Below, piece by piece: positions 12,601 to 23,848 of a stretch of 64,000 nucleotides of DNA. Each line of letters opens with the position of its first letter. Positions within the stretch are counted from its first letter, which is position 1. The position numbers and the translations under genes were made by a program. The DNA comes from Patiria miniata (taxonomy: Eukaryota > Echinodermata > Asteroidea > Valvatida > Asterinidae). A model generated the notes under the pieces. The model was not told the origin of the DNA. It made no database searches and was given only the letters and a program-made list of their open reading frames with translations. The stretch is from positions 14,483,730 to 14,547,729 of the forward strand of contig NW_024037059.1 in the NCBI RefSeq assembly GCF_015706575.1. Direction: 5' to 3'.

Positions 12601-15600
12601 AAAGACCCGGATTGACATTATTTACTTATAAAACTTGGTGTACAAGAATGGCTTCTTCAGATTTTGTTTAAAAAAGTAGGCCAAAAAAGACTAATTCCAT
12701 ATTAAGCCTCAGAGAATTTAACAGTTGATTTAAAACATTACTGATACAAGCCCCGCCCCCCCCCCCAGGGTACCCGCCCACTCTAACATTACTCCACTGA
12801 TTCACATGAATGAAACCACTAGTAACATTTTGTTAGTGCATGTTTTTACCTCATGATCAAATATTTTCAAACCTTTCAATTTTAACTGTTATGTCAAATT
12901 ATTAAAAAGGGAAATGTAGGGCCTAAATGACATCAATAAATACAAAACAAAACAAAAATCGATTTCAGATCCAAAATTTCATGTAAAACACATCACAACC
13001 CTATGGGTTTAATATACATCATGCAGTTGTTCTTTTTTCGGTAAATATACATTAAATTTAGTTTGCATAAATATATAAAGTCATCTCAATAACAATGGAG
13101 GCAGCCGCTAAAATAATATCTCCATAAAATCAAAGCAATATTTCTTTAAAAACAACCATATTGTTCCCTTTACGCAGCTGAACATGACTCAATGAAAAAT
13201 GTGACTACAACATAAGGGAAAGAAAATAACTATGTACATTTCAAAAAGGATAATCTTGAGCGGTGAAGCAGTTTCTGTGATGCAAGAAAATCAACCGAGA
13301 GGCTTTACTTTATCATCAGGGCGCCACCAACGTTAATTGTTTGCCAAGGTTTGGAGTATTAAAAAGTTCAGTAGAGTTAATAAAACTAGGAGCAGCATGA
13401 CATTTATATGCATGCCTAAGTGGAAAGGTTATACAACTGAACTGTTTGGGTAACAACCAAAGATATTATAAGGTTTCAAGTGTTGCCAGTAATTACTTCC
13501 TTAATTCAATTTACAAATAGTTTACAATTCAGACGATTTTACATAAAAGTCTCATATTGTTACACAAAAGAATTGCTAGTTTATCGGCACAATATGGCTT
13601 AATTTATCATGCATTACAACCACTGTTCCATCGATTCGTGAATTTACTCTTGGATCTAAAATAAAATTGTATTATCTGTGATACTTTCTAAAGTACCTTT
13701 CGTCATGGATAATTTGTAATTAAATTAACCTACTATCTCAAGCTAAAAATAAAAAGGACTATAAGGAAGACTATAAGGAAGTCTAACTTCTAAAGTTCAC
13801 CCCCTGTTAAGTATAAGCAATGAAATAAATATGTTTAAAATCTATGTAAAAACAAAGCTGTATGGAGAGTATATATTGTTTTGCTGACTATTAAGGCTTT
13901 AATATGTAATGGCCACTGGCGATTTTAATCTTAATTCTTAACAAACCCGTAACCCTTCACGATAGTTTATGGCATTGTGTTTTGCGCTTAATATAATTAT
14001 ATTACTCAAGACAGCGTTTCAATACAATAAAGAGCAATAAACACTTCAAGAAAATTGGAAAATTTTTAACAAAAAAATCCCAAGTAGCAGAAAAAACCTC
14101 TTAATTGATACAAGGCATGTATTATTGCTTTTCAAATTATCACATCCGAATTGCAGAATTTAAGTACATTTAAATAATTATGAAAGAACAAGTTTACAAA
14201 ACAAACTAAAAAGAAAGCATACAAGCAAAGTGAGTCAACAGTTTAAGGGAAAAACCTATGCAGTCTCAGGTAAACAAGCTACTTTATAGGGTAAGCTATT
14301 AAAACAATGTGGGCCTTTATAAGTAACACATCACTTAAAAATAATATTATATTTTTGTTATATCAGGGGTTACTTTCATGGAGTCTAAACATTCACACAA
14401 GAAACTTTGGCTTAGCAAAACCACACAACTAACGAAAACAGCATGAGATATGAATTGCTTAACATTTTTTTTGCTAAGGAGCTTTATAAACTGGCTGAAA
14501 AGGTGTCATCTTTTATGAGCAAAGAATCATGCACCAAACTGGTGTATATAAATGATATCTCATATGAATTTTTTTTGTGGGCACATGGTGCTCTCTGGGT
14601 GTACATGTATTTCTTTGTGAAGTTAACAGAAAATTCGAAATCCCACTGGATTGTGAAATTACTGTCAAATATACTGACAGTTTCTAACTCAAAATATTAA
14701 GTAACAATGATGGACCATGATGGACAATAACAAGAAACTTTAAAAGCTTGGTTAACTAATAAAAGAAAAGTCCAGCGTAACAGAAAATACACATTTTTTT
14801 TTACATGACCAAAAAGCAGCTGAAATGTCTAAGCACAAACACAATACAATGTAAGCTATGACTATAGGTAGGTTCAGGATTTTTTCTCTCTCTATTCTCG
14901 ATCTCCAGGGGAACATTTCTGGGAAAAAAATCTATTTAAAAATGTGTTCAATACTTATATTTTTAGTAATTCTGGTTGCACAACAGAGATAGTAGAATTT
15001 GGTTTAGGATACTGAAATGAGCATTCGGAATTTTTCAGTGAGAACAACTTTATCTTGTAAAAACAAAGACAGAAGTTAAATATTCAGAAAGTCCAGTTAT
15101 TCAGAAAGTCCAGTAATTTAAGAAAAGACAGTGCAGTTACGAAAGATGGAATAAAACCTCACTTTTGAGGGAAGATGAAAAATGTTAGGATTGAACACAA
15201 CACCTGCCTCCTTATTGCTGTTACACACCAAGTCTTTTATAAACAAAATATCTGCGATTAAGTTCCAAGTCTCTGATTATGCCTCAAACAAAAACTTCTC
15301 TCACTCAAAGGTTTGATGTTACTCTTTGAATTTGATAGACTCTTTTACTGTTTAAGACAAAATTTATATAAATTGGAAAGAGTTATCTTCTGATATTGTT
15401 ATCATCTTTACTCAAGTTGACGTTTTTTTACCAGCAATGTGACAAAAAAATATTCTCCTCTGAGGCATTGTTTCCAATGGGGTTGGATATAATTTGCGAA
15501 TTCAGAATTTAGAATTTCTGAGGCAGTTTAAAATGCCTCTTTACTGCACAAGAAATGAAAATTCCATAAAGCCAGTCATGGTGGAAAATAGCCCCGAAAC

Positions 15601-15794
15601 TTGTCGAAATTATTATTTTCATTCTCACATGAGTTCAATTATTCGAGAAATGTCCGGAAAAAAATCTCAAAGCAGCCTCCAAAATAAAAGAGGGAAATCT
15701 CTTTTGAATACAATTGCTGGAAACATTTTTCAACACAATTTCAGATGTTTCATTGTATTATTTTTTTTGTTTTAACAAAACTGAGGTTCACATT
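12601..15794 (-). other. Downstream of the stop: probable 3' UTR and flank
   Basis: About 3.2 kb of AT-rich DNA after the formin stop with no credible ORF. In gene orientation I found no AATAAA here; the nearest variant signal is ATTAAA at 13898-13903. It includes exact tandem pairs at 15081-15114 (17 bp unit) and 13757-13780 (12 bp unit), and a poly-C run at about 12752-12766. The transcript end is undetermined. Confidence 0.4.
15081..15114. repeat. Exact 17 bp tandem pair
   Basis: TATTCAGAAAGTCCAGT occurs twice with no gap, in the probable formin 3' UTR. Confidence 0.8.
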
Positions 15795-18700
15795 TCACCT
15801 AAAGACTGGTTTCTTACTTGTGCTGCTGCTGATTTTCCTTCCTGTGGTAGAGGGCGCTTTAGTATATTGCTTGGCAGCACTTTGAGACGATTTTCTCCCT
15901 AGAGACACAGTCCTTTTCACTTTTGCTGGAGAACGTGGTGCTTCATCCAGTGAAGGGGTACTCCCATCTGTGCCAGCCTCATGCGAAGAGTCCAGGCCTT
16001 TGTCCCCCTTACGTCCCAATTTGTGAATAATTTTACTCAGTGTCCCTTTGTTGGTTTTCTTTGCTATGTCACTGTCCATTATTCCACGCTTACGCATTTT
16101 CGGTGGGAGGGAGGCTGCAGTTTTCCCACGGCTGAACCTGCTACTGGAGTCGGACTCATCAGCTGAGTCTTCAGAGACCGATATCGGAACTGGTTTGAGG
16201 TTTGCGTAAAGGGATGAAGTGCGTGGCATGTGTCGGGCCTCGTTGCTTGCTATGCTTCCCTCCTCCTGGGCCGATGCGTCCTCTTGGGACACTTCCCCTA
16301 AGGAGAGAGAGCTGATGCTACGAGTCTCACTACCATCGCCACTCGCTTCTACATCCATCATGCCGGTATCCACCGTGCTGCTCTTAGAAACATCTGATGA
16401 TGATGCCAGATTCGAAGAAATGCTGGAATGTAATTTTGAGCCTCGCATCCTGCTTGGTACAGTGCTTGAGGAGGCTGGTTCTAGCTCACTCAAGCCAAAT
16501 GTGGCCGTACCCATTTTCATTGGGCTCTTTGTCACTTGTGTTGCCTGTGTGGTTCTTGGTGACTGGGTTCCAGCTCTGGAAGCTGGAAGAGTTTTGGATG
16601 GTGTACTTACAGGTTTTTTGGTCACTGACGGAGAGTGGAAGCTATTGGGTTTTTTAACCGGTGATACTCTTGATGGATCTGAAGAGGCAGGTTGATTTGT
16701 TTTTGACTGTCCAGCAGGCTTAGGTGAAGTTGATCTTTTTGCTGGTGACGAACCAGTCTTACTGTCTGTTCTTGCTTTGGCAGTGTCAGTAACTGTTTTG
16801 CTAGGTCCTACACGACCAGATGATCTCACTCCACTACTTGAAGGTGTTTTGTTGGTTGAGGGAAGCGTGCGCCGTTCTGGTGCTGAACGTACAAAGGGCC
16901 CTGTCCTTTTGACACTTGATCTTGGCGTAGGACTGGTAGCTTTCAAGGTTTTAGCAGATGTTGGTGATGTTCTAGAACCAGTGCTCTTGACACTACTAGT
17001 CGAGTTGGTGGATCTCATACTGGAAGAACGAGGTTTGGGATCAGATCGAGAGTCAGTGCTGCATGATGAGGCGGCAGAATTTGACCTGCTGATTCGTGTT
17101 GTCACTGTTTTGGTTCCTCTTGGAGAGCTCAGGTTTCTGCCATAGCCAGAGGACCTCATGGAAGAGTTGCTTGTAGTTGAGACAGTAGATGAGTTGCTTT
17201 GAGACGACTCGCGCCTTTGTCTGGTCTCTGAAGGTTCTGACTTTGGAAGGGATTCTGCACTGCCTATGGAAGAGCGTAACATTCCTGACGCTGGTGGTGA
17301 CTGAGCCGGTGGTGATTTTACCTGGAAATTACGGGAGTTCTTCCTAACTCGAGGGCTAGATCTTGGCAATGGCGCATTCAAGTTAACTCTTAGTGGTGTA
17401 CTTTTTCCTGGGTAAACCCTAGGACTTGTGGATGTCTGCCTCTGCGTAATTTTGCCTGTGGTTGTCTTAGCCACAGTTCTATTCACTGCTGGACCTTTTT
17501 TAACATTTCCAATTTGAGCTGCGGATTTCTTAGGAGATTTGGACGATGATGACGATGGAATTTCATTTGCATTCTCATCACTCTTAGTTGGGAGAGAACT
17601 CCCATTTATTTTCTTGGCTTTCTTTTCAGCTAGTGTTTCAGATGCAGTACGTGGATGAGACTGGTCTTTCAGAACGTAAACGTCATCATCAGTTATTTTA
17701 TAGACTGTCTCAGTTGCTTGAGGTTCAGTGGCTTGGGGTTCAGTTGATGAGACTGTTACTTCAGTTGATGCCGATGGAATCTCCTGACTGCTCTCAGCTT
17801 CAATATCCTCCACGTGAAGATCATCCTTAGTATCTGAGAAAGTTTTGATGTCCAGCAGGTCTCGTCTTATTTCCACCTGTTGTCGATCAATTGATGCCCA
17901 TGTTTCCTCTTCATTGAATGCCTGAGCCAGTGCCTGCTTCTGTCTGAACTTTGCTCTTAGCGCCTCTAACCCTTTCATCCTTGATAAGTCTGAGGAGATT
18001 TTCCTCGGGGACAACGGACCATCATCACCATCCTCAACACCAGCCATGATCTTTTCAATGGTACGCCGCTCTTGTCGGATCTTCAGGCTGTAAGACTCTG
18101 CATAAGATTCCAGCCCTTTAGCTAAACCTGCTTCAATGGGTCTATCCAAGAAAACAGTGCTTTCGTGATCTTCATAGATTGTTGAGGCTCTCCTTTTTTC
18201 CGTACGCTCTTCTTTGTTTTTAGGAGTGTCCCATGTAAGGCTTCCTGTTCTCCACCTGGCATATCGTTGCTTCTGTGTCCTGTCGCCGTCAGGTGTGTCA
18301 CCATCCCTGGAACGATTCTTCTCCCGGGATGATAGCTGTGACTCGACAGTATCAAGAGCTGCTTCAACATCCATGTCCTGGACTTTGCTTTGCCAGTTGG
18401 AGACCTTGTTGTCAACTGACATGCCTCCATCGGTTTCGTCCGTTGGAGGTGTGGTTGTTGGAGACACTCCCTCACTTTCTTGGGCTGCTTTTCTCAGTCC
18501 CTGCGCAGCTTTCCTCACGTCCTCAATGCTAAACTCACTTTGGCTTCGACGAAGAGGCCGCCTCTTGGGCCGAGGAGCATCTGTGGGGGATTCGGAACTA
18601 TTTACAATACTTGGCTCTGATTTTTTATCCAATTGACTCGATTCATGGACAGTTGATGTGGCAGAGCTCTCAGCTTTTGCGCTTGGCTGGAGCTCTGCTG

Positions 18701-19706
18701 ATGCAGAATCCACCATCTTGCTGTATTTAGCAAGACGGTCCTTCCTGATTTCCGCACTTGCTTTATCTGAACTCTGCTCCAGAGATGTATTTTGAAGCAC
18801 ATGATCAATGTCTGAGGTCGATATTTCACTACGAGATCGGCGACTCATATTGAGTGGTTGTGTTGGGTTCCTTACATCACCTCCTCTCATGAGTTCCCTA
18901 ATCCTGTCTTTCTCTTTACTAAGAGAATGAGACTGAGAACCTGATTTCTGTGAGTCAGGAGATTCCGTCTGCTCAGTGTTCAACTTGTTTCGTCTGGACA
19001 ATGTTGGTGATTGACTCGGCGAATCCTTTCGTTCACGTGTGTCACTGTCTATAAAGTCCACATTGTTTTTCTTGGCACGCCTTCCCCCACTCCTTCGTAT
19101 ACTTCCATCTCTTTTGAGAGTCTCAAACTGTGCCAGGGCCTCATCTTCATTACCCTGTACCAGCATGTCAAAAAGAGAATCATCATCGGCTGAAAGCGGT
19201 CGAGTACCCGAGGCTTGTGATCGCTGGCGCCTGACGACCATTGTGTTTCCAGGGGAGTCTTCACGACTACTAGTGGAACTCCACGTACTGAATCCACTAG
19301 ATGTACTCTGCCTATCGTCTGAGTCCAACATTCCGTCAGGGGCATTGTTACCTGATTCAGCAGCACTCTCTGTAATGGCGTTCAGGTTCTGCTCAAATTT
19401 CTGCTTGGATCTTCTGATAGGTGTGCTCCTGGTGATCACTCCAGGTTGATCATCCTCAGGGCATGGAGACTGGGGTCGACTGGCGTCGCTAGAGTCACCA
19501 TCCACCTTGGCCTTCTGATGAGAGAACCCTCCCTTGATTCTGCCCAGTAGTTTGTCCACGATGGAGCTGGTCTCCTTCCCGCCGGGAAGGCTCTGGCTCC
19601 GTGGAGCCTTGGCCTTGCCATCTTTCCGACGCTGAGATTTTTGCTCCTCACTGCGTTGTCTCCTCTGTTCCATCTTCAGCTCCTGAAGCTGCCGCGTTTC
19701 ATTTTC
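15795..19706 (-). CDS. FHDC1: Formin terminal exon: DAD/WH2-like motif and giant tail
   Basis: 3912 bp, 1303 codons plus TGA. After the CAG acceptor it reads ENETRQLQELKMEQRRQR, the basic helix that follows FH2 in FHDC1 (EAQELRQLQRLKEQEQ). At 19524-19562 comes IVDKLLGRIKGGF, which fits the DAD/WH2-like motif of INF2 (IDALLADIRKGF) and could bind actin or the DID. A second hydrophobic-plus-basic segment, DDDSLFDMLVQG followed by RRSGGRRAKK, lies at 19059-19202. Two predicted helical stretches (about 18390-17830) interrupt a tail otherwise dominated by Ser, Thr, Pro, Lys and Arg with many SP/TP sites. Near the end, GTLSKIIHKLGRK (16008-16046) resembles the FHDC1 C-terminus (TTLGRILNPLRK), part of its microtubule-binding tail. 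An AG|GTGAAA donor-like sequence overlaps the stop codon. Confidence 0.95.
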   Translation of the reverse strand, partial: ENETRQLQELKMEQRRQRSEEQKSQRRKDGKAKAPRSQSLPGGKETSSIVDKLLGRIKGGFSHQKAKVDGDSSDASRPQSPCPEDDQPGVITRSTPIRRSKQKFEQNLNAITESAAESGNNAPDGMLDSDDRQSTSSGFSTWSSTSSREDSPGNTMVVRRQRSQASGTRPLSADDDSLFDMLVQGNEDEALAQFETLKRDGSIRRSGGRRAKKNNVDFIDSDTRERKDSPSQSPTLSRRNKLNTEQTESPDSQKSGSQSHSLSKEKDRIRELMRGGDVRNPTQPLNMSRRSRSEISTSDIDHVLQNTSLEQSSDKASAEIRKDRLAKYSKMVDSASAELQPSAKAESSATSTVHESSQLDKKSEPSIVNSSESPTDAPRPKRRPLRRSQSEFSIEDVRKAAQGLRKAAQESEGVSPTTTPPTDETDGGMSVDNKVSNWQSKVQDMDVEAALDTVESQLSSREKNRSRDGDTPDGDRTQKQRYARWRTGSLTWDTPKNKEERTEKRRASTIYEDHESTVFLDRPIEAGLAKGLESYAESYSLKIRQERRTIEKIMAGVEDGDDGPLSPRKISSDLSRMKGLEALRAKFRQKQALAQAFNEEETWASIDRQQVEIRRDLLDIKTFSDTKDDLHVEDIEAESSQEIPSASTEVTVSSTEPQATEPQATETVYKITDDDVYVLKDQSHPRTASETLAEKKAKKINGSSLPTKSDENANEIPSSSSSKSPKKSAAQIGNVKKGPAVNRTVAKTTTGKITQRQTSTSPRVYPGKSTPLRVNLNAPLPRSSPRVRKNSRNFQVKSPPAQSPPASGMLRSSIGSAESLPKSEPSETRQRRESSQSNSSTVSTTSNSSMRSSGYGRNLSSPRGTKTVTTRISRSNSAASSCSTDSRSDPKPRSSSMRSTNSTSSVKSTGSRTSPTSAKTLKATSPTPRSSVKRTGPFVRSAPERRTLPSTNKTPSSSGVRSSGRVGPSKTVTDTAKARTDSKTGSSPAKRSTSPKPAGQSKTNQPASSDPSRVSPVKKPNSFHSPSVTKKPVSTPSKTLPASRAGTQSPRTTQATQVTKSPMKMGTATFGLSELEPASSSTVPSRMRGSKLHSSISSNLASSSDVSKSSTVDTGMMDVEASGDGSETRSISSLSLGEVSQEDASAQEEGSIASNEARHMPRTSSLYANLKPVPISVSEDSADESDSSSRFSRGKTAASLPPKMRKRGIMDSDIAKKTNKGTLSKIIHKLGRKGDKGLDSSHEAGTDGSTPSLDEAPRSPAKVKRTVSLGRKSSQSAAKQYTKAPSTTGRKISSSTSKKPVFR

Positions 19707-20146
19707 CTGCATAGATTAAATAGGAATAGATAAAAATGACTTTAAATGCACACTTGTCAATTACAGTTATGATCCTGTAATGATGAAACCAGTACATGTA
19801 TTTGCGAAGTAGTTATTTTTTTTTGTTATGAGAGTCGCCCATCACAAGGCCCTTAAGGGCCAATCAAGGTGAGGTATACACAAAGATGTGAAAGAAAAGG
19901 AAATCTAAAAAAAAATGCAAACTACTTCAAGGACTGACATTACGCTTGTACTGGGAAGTATTTCACCCAACACAAGAGGCAGTGATGGAGCACACAATAT
20001 GCACTGGGTCACAACCGTCTATGCATAAAGTGTATGTTCAACTTATTTTCATGTGAATGCCTACAACCCAAAGCATCTGGGATTTCAAAGAGAAAAAGTA
20101 ACAGAGGAATTTCCTGATGCTGGAGGTTTTCTGCCAATCTACTTAC

Positions 20147-20311
20147 CATCACGGCTTTCTTGAACTTCTCACAGAATATCTTGAAGGTCATGATGCACTC
20201 CTCCAGTTTGAAGGTGTTAGTGTCCTCACAGAAATACTCAGCAATGTTAACTCTCATCTTCTCAACAAAGGCAAGCATCTCGCGCACTTCCACGATGTCA
20301 TCTTTGGCTGT
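20147..20311 (-). CDS. FHDC1: Formin exon: end of FH2
   Basis: 165 bp, 55 codons, phase 0/0. Reads TAKDDIVEVREMLAFVEKMR, then AEYFCEDTNTFKLEECIMTF and IFCEKFKKAVM. The 'FCED...(K)L(D/E)EC...F..FC.KF.KA' pattern is nearly the FHDC1 sequence (FFCEDKETMKLDEC, DFCTKFNKAV) and differs from INF2 (LCEDAQQLSLEDTF). It closes the FH2 domain. A 440 bp intron (19707-20146) separates it from the terminal exon. Confidence 0.95.
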
Positions 20312-20619
20312 CTGTATGGATAAAAAGGAAAGTGGGTGTAAGAAATCTAGAGAACAATTATGAACTTTAATACTTGAAACAGACTTGTGAAAATTTTTCA
20401 CATTTCATCTATGCTAAATAAAAGGACAAATTTAAAAAACAAAATTGTTGCTATTCTTCTTCACTGTAAGGTAGATGTTTCCCACTAATGCTTCCATTAC
20501 ACCATTGTTGTTTAATCCTTCGATTGGTCAATTCAGTTGATTTTTATAAGAGGTAAAAAAAAAATCTTCCTTAACTTTGTCACCCTTGATAAGGCTGTTT
20601 GTTGTCAAGTCATTCTTAC

Positions 20620-20749
20620 CTTAAGAAAGGACTCGACTTGCTTCTTGACTTCTGAGATGGCTTCATCTTCAACTTCAAGCTGTGAGGCAACCACATCGAC
20701 TTTCTCTTCTAGAACCTTGATATCTGATGCAAGCTGATCCAAGGAAAAC
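20620..20749 (-). CDS. FHDC1: Formin exon: FH2 post coiled coil
   Basis: 130 bp; one base completes Arg, then 43 codons encode a charged amphipathic helix with heptad-like spacing (DQLASDIKVLEEKVDVVASQ to EVKKQVESFLK). This is the long FH2 coiled-coil of the post subdomain that connects to the lasso of the partner subunit. It ends in phase 0 at GTAAGA. The next intron, 308 bp (20312-20619), is unremarkable. Confidence 0.92.
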
Positions 20750-21447
20750 CTGAACCAGGACAAACGACTATTGTTACCCATCTAAAACCTTGGATAAAAA
20801 AATGACTTCTTATAAAATTATAAGGCACCACCAGTGGAGGTTGTGAGTTTATCCCTGACTGACTTTGAACTCTTTGCATCTCTTCAAACGAGATGCTTGG
20901 ATAAAAAGAGAAAAAAAAACTGTCTTTAACCCTAAAAGGGCCGGGGGGAGGGGCGGAATGCCCCCCTCAACTTTTTCCGTGATAGCCCTGTAAACTATTT
21001 TTTTGCAACCCGAGCTGTTATGACTTTTTAGCCTCGAGCCTTGCGCATCTTTTGATACTGAAAACATAAAAATCAGACCACGGGTTGCTGCGCAGCGAAA
21101 AACTTTTCGTACATATGAATAATTAATTAGCCATTATTCCAAAACCCTTTGACCTATAGTCATGAAATTTTTTGGGTATGTTCATGAAGAGTTGCTCTAT
21201 GCATGTACTGAGTTTCAAAATATTTCGTCACTCGGCAGCTAAGATAGATGGTCAAAATAACCCGGCCCTTTTTAGGGTTAAGTGAAGCTTAATTCCTTAA
21301 CCAAGTATCACATCCCTAATGTTTAAGTCAAAGGACTTGTACAGCTTGTCATGCCAACAATATCAACAAAATACGTCCTGAAATGTAGGATCTTTATGAA
21401 TTGAAAACAAGATGTATTCAGGAATACTGTGTGGATTTGCTACACAC
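20750..21447 (-). other. Intron with piggyBac-like MITE
   Basis: 698 bp intron, half of it the 356 bp TTAACCC-ended element at 20926-21281. No other feature seen. Confidence 0.75.
20926..21281. mobile_element. piggyBac-like MITE, 356 bp
   Basis: Begins TTAACCCTAAAAGGGCCGGG and ends with its inverse (one extra A in the run), so the inverted repeats are about 20 bp and flanked by TTAA on both sides. TTAA duplication with CCC termini is the hallmark of the piggyBac superfamily. No transposase ORF is inside, hence non-autonomous. It lies in a formin intron. Confidence 0.75.
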
Positions 21448-21518
21448 CTCGAACCTTCTTCCATATGAGTCAACTCCTCTGGAAAGCTCAATAGCTTCTT
21501 GTCTTTCTGTTGAGCTTG
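21448..21518 (-). CDS. FHDC1: Formin exon: FH2 post region
   Basis: 71 bp; 23 codons plus two bases. Reads QAQQKDKKLLSFPEELTHMEEGS. FHDC1 has EAQKKDAALLNFSEKLHHVQ in this place. Joined to the previous exon it gives HYVASQAQQKD, confirming the splice. The donor GTGTGT is a weaker match than most in this gene. Confidence 0.93.
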
Positions 21519-21878
21519 CTGTAAGTACAATCAAAGGGTTAAAATAATGGATGTGATTCAAAGACGAGTTAAGAAATAAATGATAAATGCCAAGACAAAT
21601 GTTGTAAAAATGGAATTAAAAAGGCTGTTCATCAGGGCTGAAAATTACAGTCTCTGAAGGGGGATTTTTCTCTAGACTCTTTTTTTGTTTGCAAATCATG
21701 AATTTTGCATGCTACTTTTGGCTTTTGATCCATCACTTGATAATTTTACAGATATGGAAGGACTGTCTCCCCCCCAAAAAAAATTCATAAACATTCTGCT
21801 TCTTTTGTCATTGTCTTTAGCAGTGGTTTCATCATTGAGCAAATGACACACAATTAATTTGTATAATGCCAGACTTAC

Positions 21879-21986
21879 CGAGGCAACATAATGCATGAGA
21901 TTCATCCGTGGTTTGTTGGCTCTTGTCTCCACTAATTTCAACAGTGATGAAACTTTGAAGCCCACAGCATTCCCGGCATAACCACC
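21879..21986 (-). CDS. FHDC1: Formin exon: FH2 signature, second part
   Basis: 108 bp, 36 codons, phase 0/0. Begins [18 protein letters not shown], with the first eleven residues identical to FHDC1, then [18 protein letters not shown]. Human FHDC1 and INF2 have a lysine in the 'DTK/ETK' position that contacts actin in other formins; here it is Arg (ETR), a conservative change. The 360 bp intron 21519-21878 follows. Confidence 0.96.
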
Positions 21987-23293
21987 CTGCAATGCAAGCA
22001 AAGGCATCAACATGAACCACACTTGAAGTCACTCATTCAAAGAATTCTCCATCACCGTGAGTTACTAGTTGAAAGTTACTTGGAGGACATGATGACACGC
22101 ACTGGCTGTTTTAATACACAGGCACGGCTGACGGGTTAAGATGTCAAGATTGCCTGGACTCGCCTCCGGGTGACGTCTAAACATGCTAATCCCTCATTCT
22201 TTATGTACACACACACAAAGTCTCAGAAGTTGTGGAGTCGGACCGTGTGTTGATCTTGAATTGGCCGTTGTGCACGGCCTATTGTTGTACAATTTACGCT
22301 CCAGTGCACACCCCCCGAGTATTGAAACATATGAGGTTTCGGCAAGAAATATCGTACAAATACTGTTGAAATGACCCAGTGCGATTCATTATTTGTGGCA
22401 TTTGGTTGTATATCCAAATTTGGCTGGAAACTTTTGCCTTTTGCGAAAATCAAAATTTGCGGCAAAAATAATCTTGGCGCAAAGTGGTTAAAGGGAATGT
22501 ATAACATTTGCTTTTGCTGCAATTTTAAGCAATAAATGGATTTGGAAGATTAGTATGTTATAGAAAATATTGTTAAACTGACTTGTTTCACGTTTTGGGC
22601 TTGAAGATGCTGGAAAAACCAAAAAAACCTATCATGTTCTTGTAGTCTGGCTCCCTGACCCCACTTAAGATGAAACGGAGCAATTAATACACTTTGGGGA
22701 ATTGTAAGGTCAGAGAATCAGTCTAGCAGTCTTGTACCTCTTCACAGGTGTGTTATCAATTGCAAAGAAATGTCAGAATAACTAAATATGAAAAATCAGG
22801 AAATGTTTTTGCAAAAAGCCAGTTTTCTCCAACGCTGGTCGGCCGACCAGCGCTGGAAAAATACACTTTTTCTTGAAAATGTCAGCACACCAGGAGCCAC
22901 GATTTTAAAGGATGCTTTAGACCATCAGTCCCTAACCATTCAGTAAGGTATTTCGTGATAATTTGATCATTTCGTTTTTTGATGTTTGCAAATGATGTAT
23001 CTTCCCTTTAACAAGGAAGGTCCTTTTTCTGTTCTACACAATTTCGGAGTTTGATTTTAAGACAAGGGTGATAGCACAAGACCCTGCAAGTTTTATTATA
23101 TGATTGAAGTTTGCTCTCTAGTCGGTAAGTACTGTGAAGCAGCTGTTTTAATTTCTGATGAATTGCCACTTTCTTCAAATTCAGATTGAAAGCAAACGAG
23201 GATATGTTTTACGCAAACGTCAAAAGAAATATATTAATAGTTTTACCCTGAACATCCTTCATTTTGTAACAATTGGAAGTCTTATAAACTTAC
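21987..23293 (-). other. Intron with MITE copy A
   Basis: About 1.3 kb, containing MITE copy A at 22488-23011. The rest (21987-22487, 23012-23293) is unassigned. Confidence 0.7.
22488..23011 (+). mobile_element. Palindromic TTAA MITE, copy A
   Basis: 524 bp between TTAA sites, beginning TTAAAGGGAATGTA and ending in the approximate inverse (CTTCCCTTTAA). It has an inner inverted repeat around CTGGCTCCCTGAC / GTCAGAGAATCAG and a central palindrome at 22829-22856 with arms CCAACGCTGGTC / GACCAGCGCTGG. No coding capacity. Superfamily uncertain: the TTAA target is piggyBac-like but the termini are AGGGAA rather than CCC. Confidence 0.8.
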
Positions 23294-23364
23294 AGCATTG
23301 AGGAAGTTTCCAGTGAGAAGTACAAGGTGCAGGATCTCTCTGAGGGATGACGAGGACAGGATTT
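23294..23364 (-). CDS. FHDC1: Formin exon: FH2 signature, first part
   Basis: 71 bp; two bases close Glu, then 23 codons read ILSSSSLREILHLVLLTGNFLNA. The 'GN(F/Y)(L/M)N' signature is the most conserved motif of FH2 domains, and the match to FHDC1 'ILHLVLQAGNIMNA' is clear. It ends in phase 0 at GTAAGT, exactly before the glycine pair of the signature; the intron here splits the FH2 signature in two. Confidence 0.95.
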
Positions 23365-23848
23365 CTAGAAGAGAAAAAGAACAGTTTTAAATAGATACCA
23401 ATACTGGGACTAATGACTCATTCATAAATACCTCAGACAGTTTAGCTATTCCTATTGGTCGAGAGCCCGTCACGTGGCCGGTCTTAAACGGATGATAAAG
23501 ACATGGCTAGCTGGTCTTAAACACTTTTCCAGTGTCACAATAAAATGTGGACTCCTAAAAATCAGTGCCTCTTACCGTTTCATTGGTTGAACGTTCACAA
23601 TCCTCACGTAGGCATGCGCAACACTACAAGCGAGTCAGAATTTTATAGTTCTAAATTCAAAACGCAACGCCCCAGGTGCGTTCTGCGTGACATCGCGCAG
23701 AACATGTTTACATCTTACTCGTCAGCTTAACACTCCATTATTTTGCTAGAGGGATGTTTCAAAAAGCATGAAGTGAACTTGTTGAACAAAATCGGGATTT
23801 TTTGAACGAATTATTTGATATTTTTTTACGGATAAGGTATTTATGAAT

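Noticed and set aside
12601-15794. A canonical polyadenylation signal for the formin
   Set aside because: No AATAAA was found in gene orientation here; only ATTAAA at 13898-13903, which is not enough to call a transcript end.
16219-19449. Plus-strand ORFs of up to 158 codons opposite the terminal exon
   Set aside because: Shadows of the long formin frame; no domain of their own.
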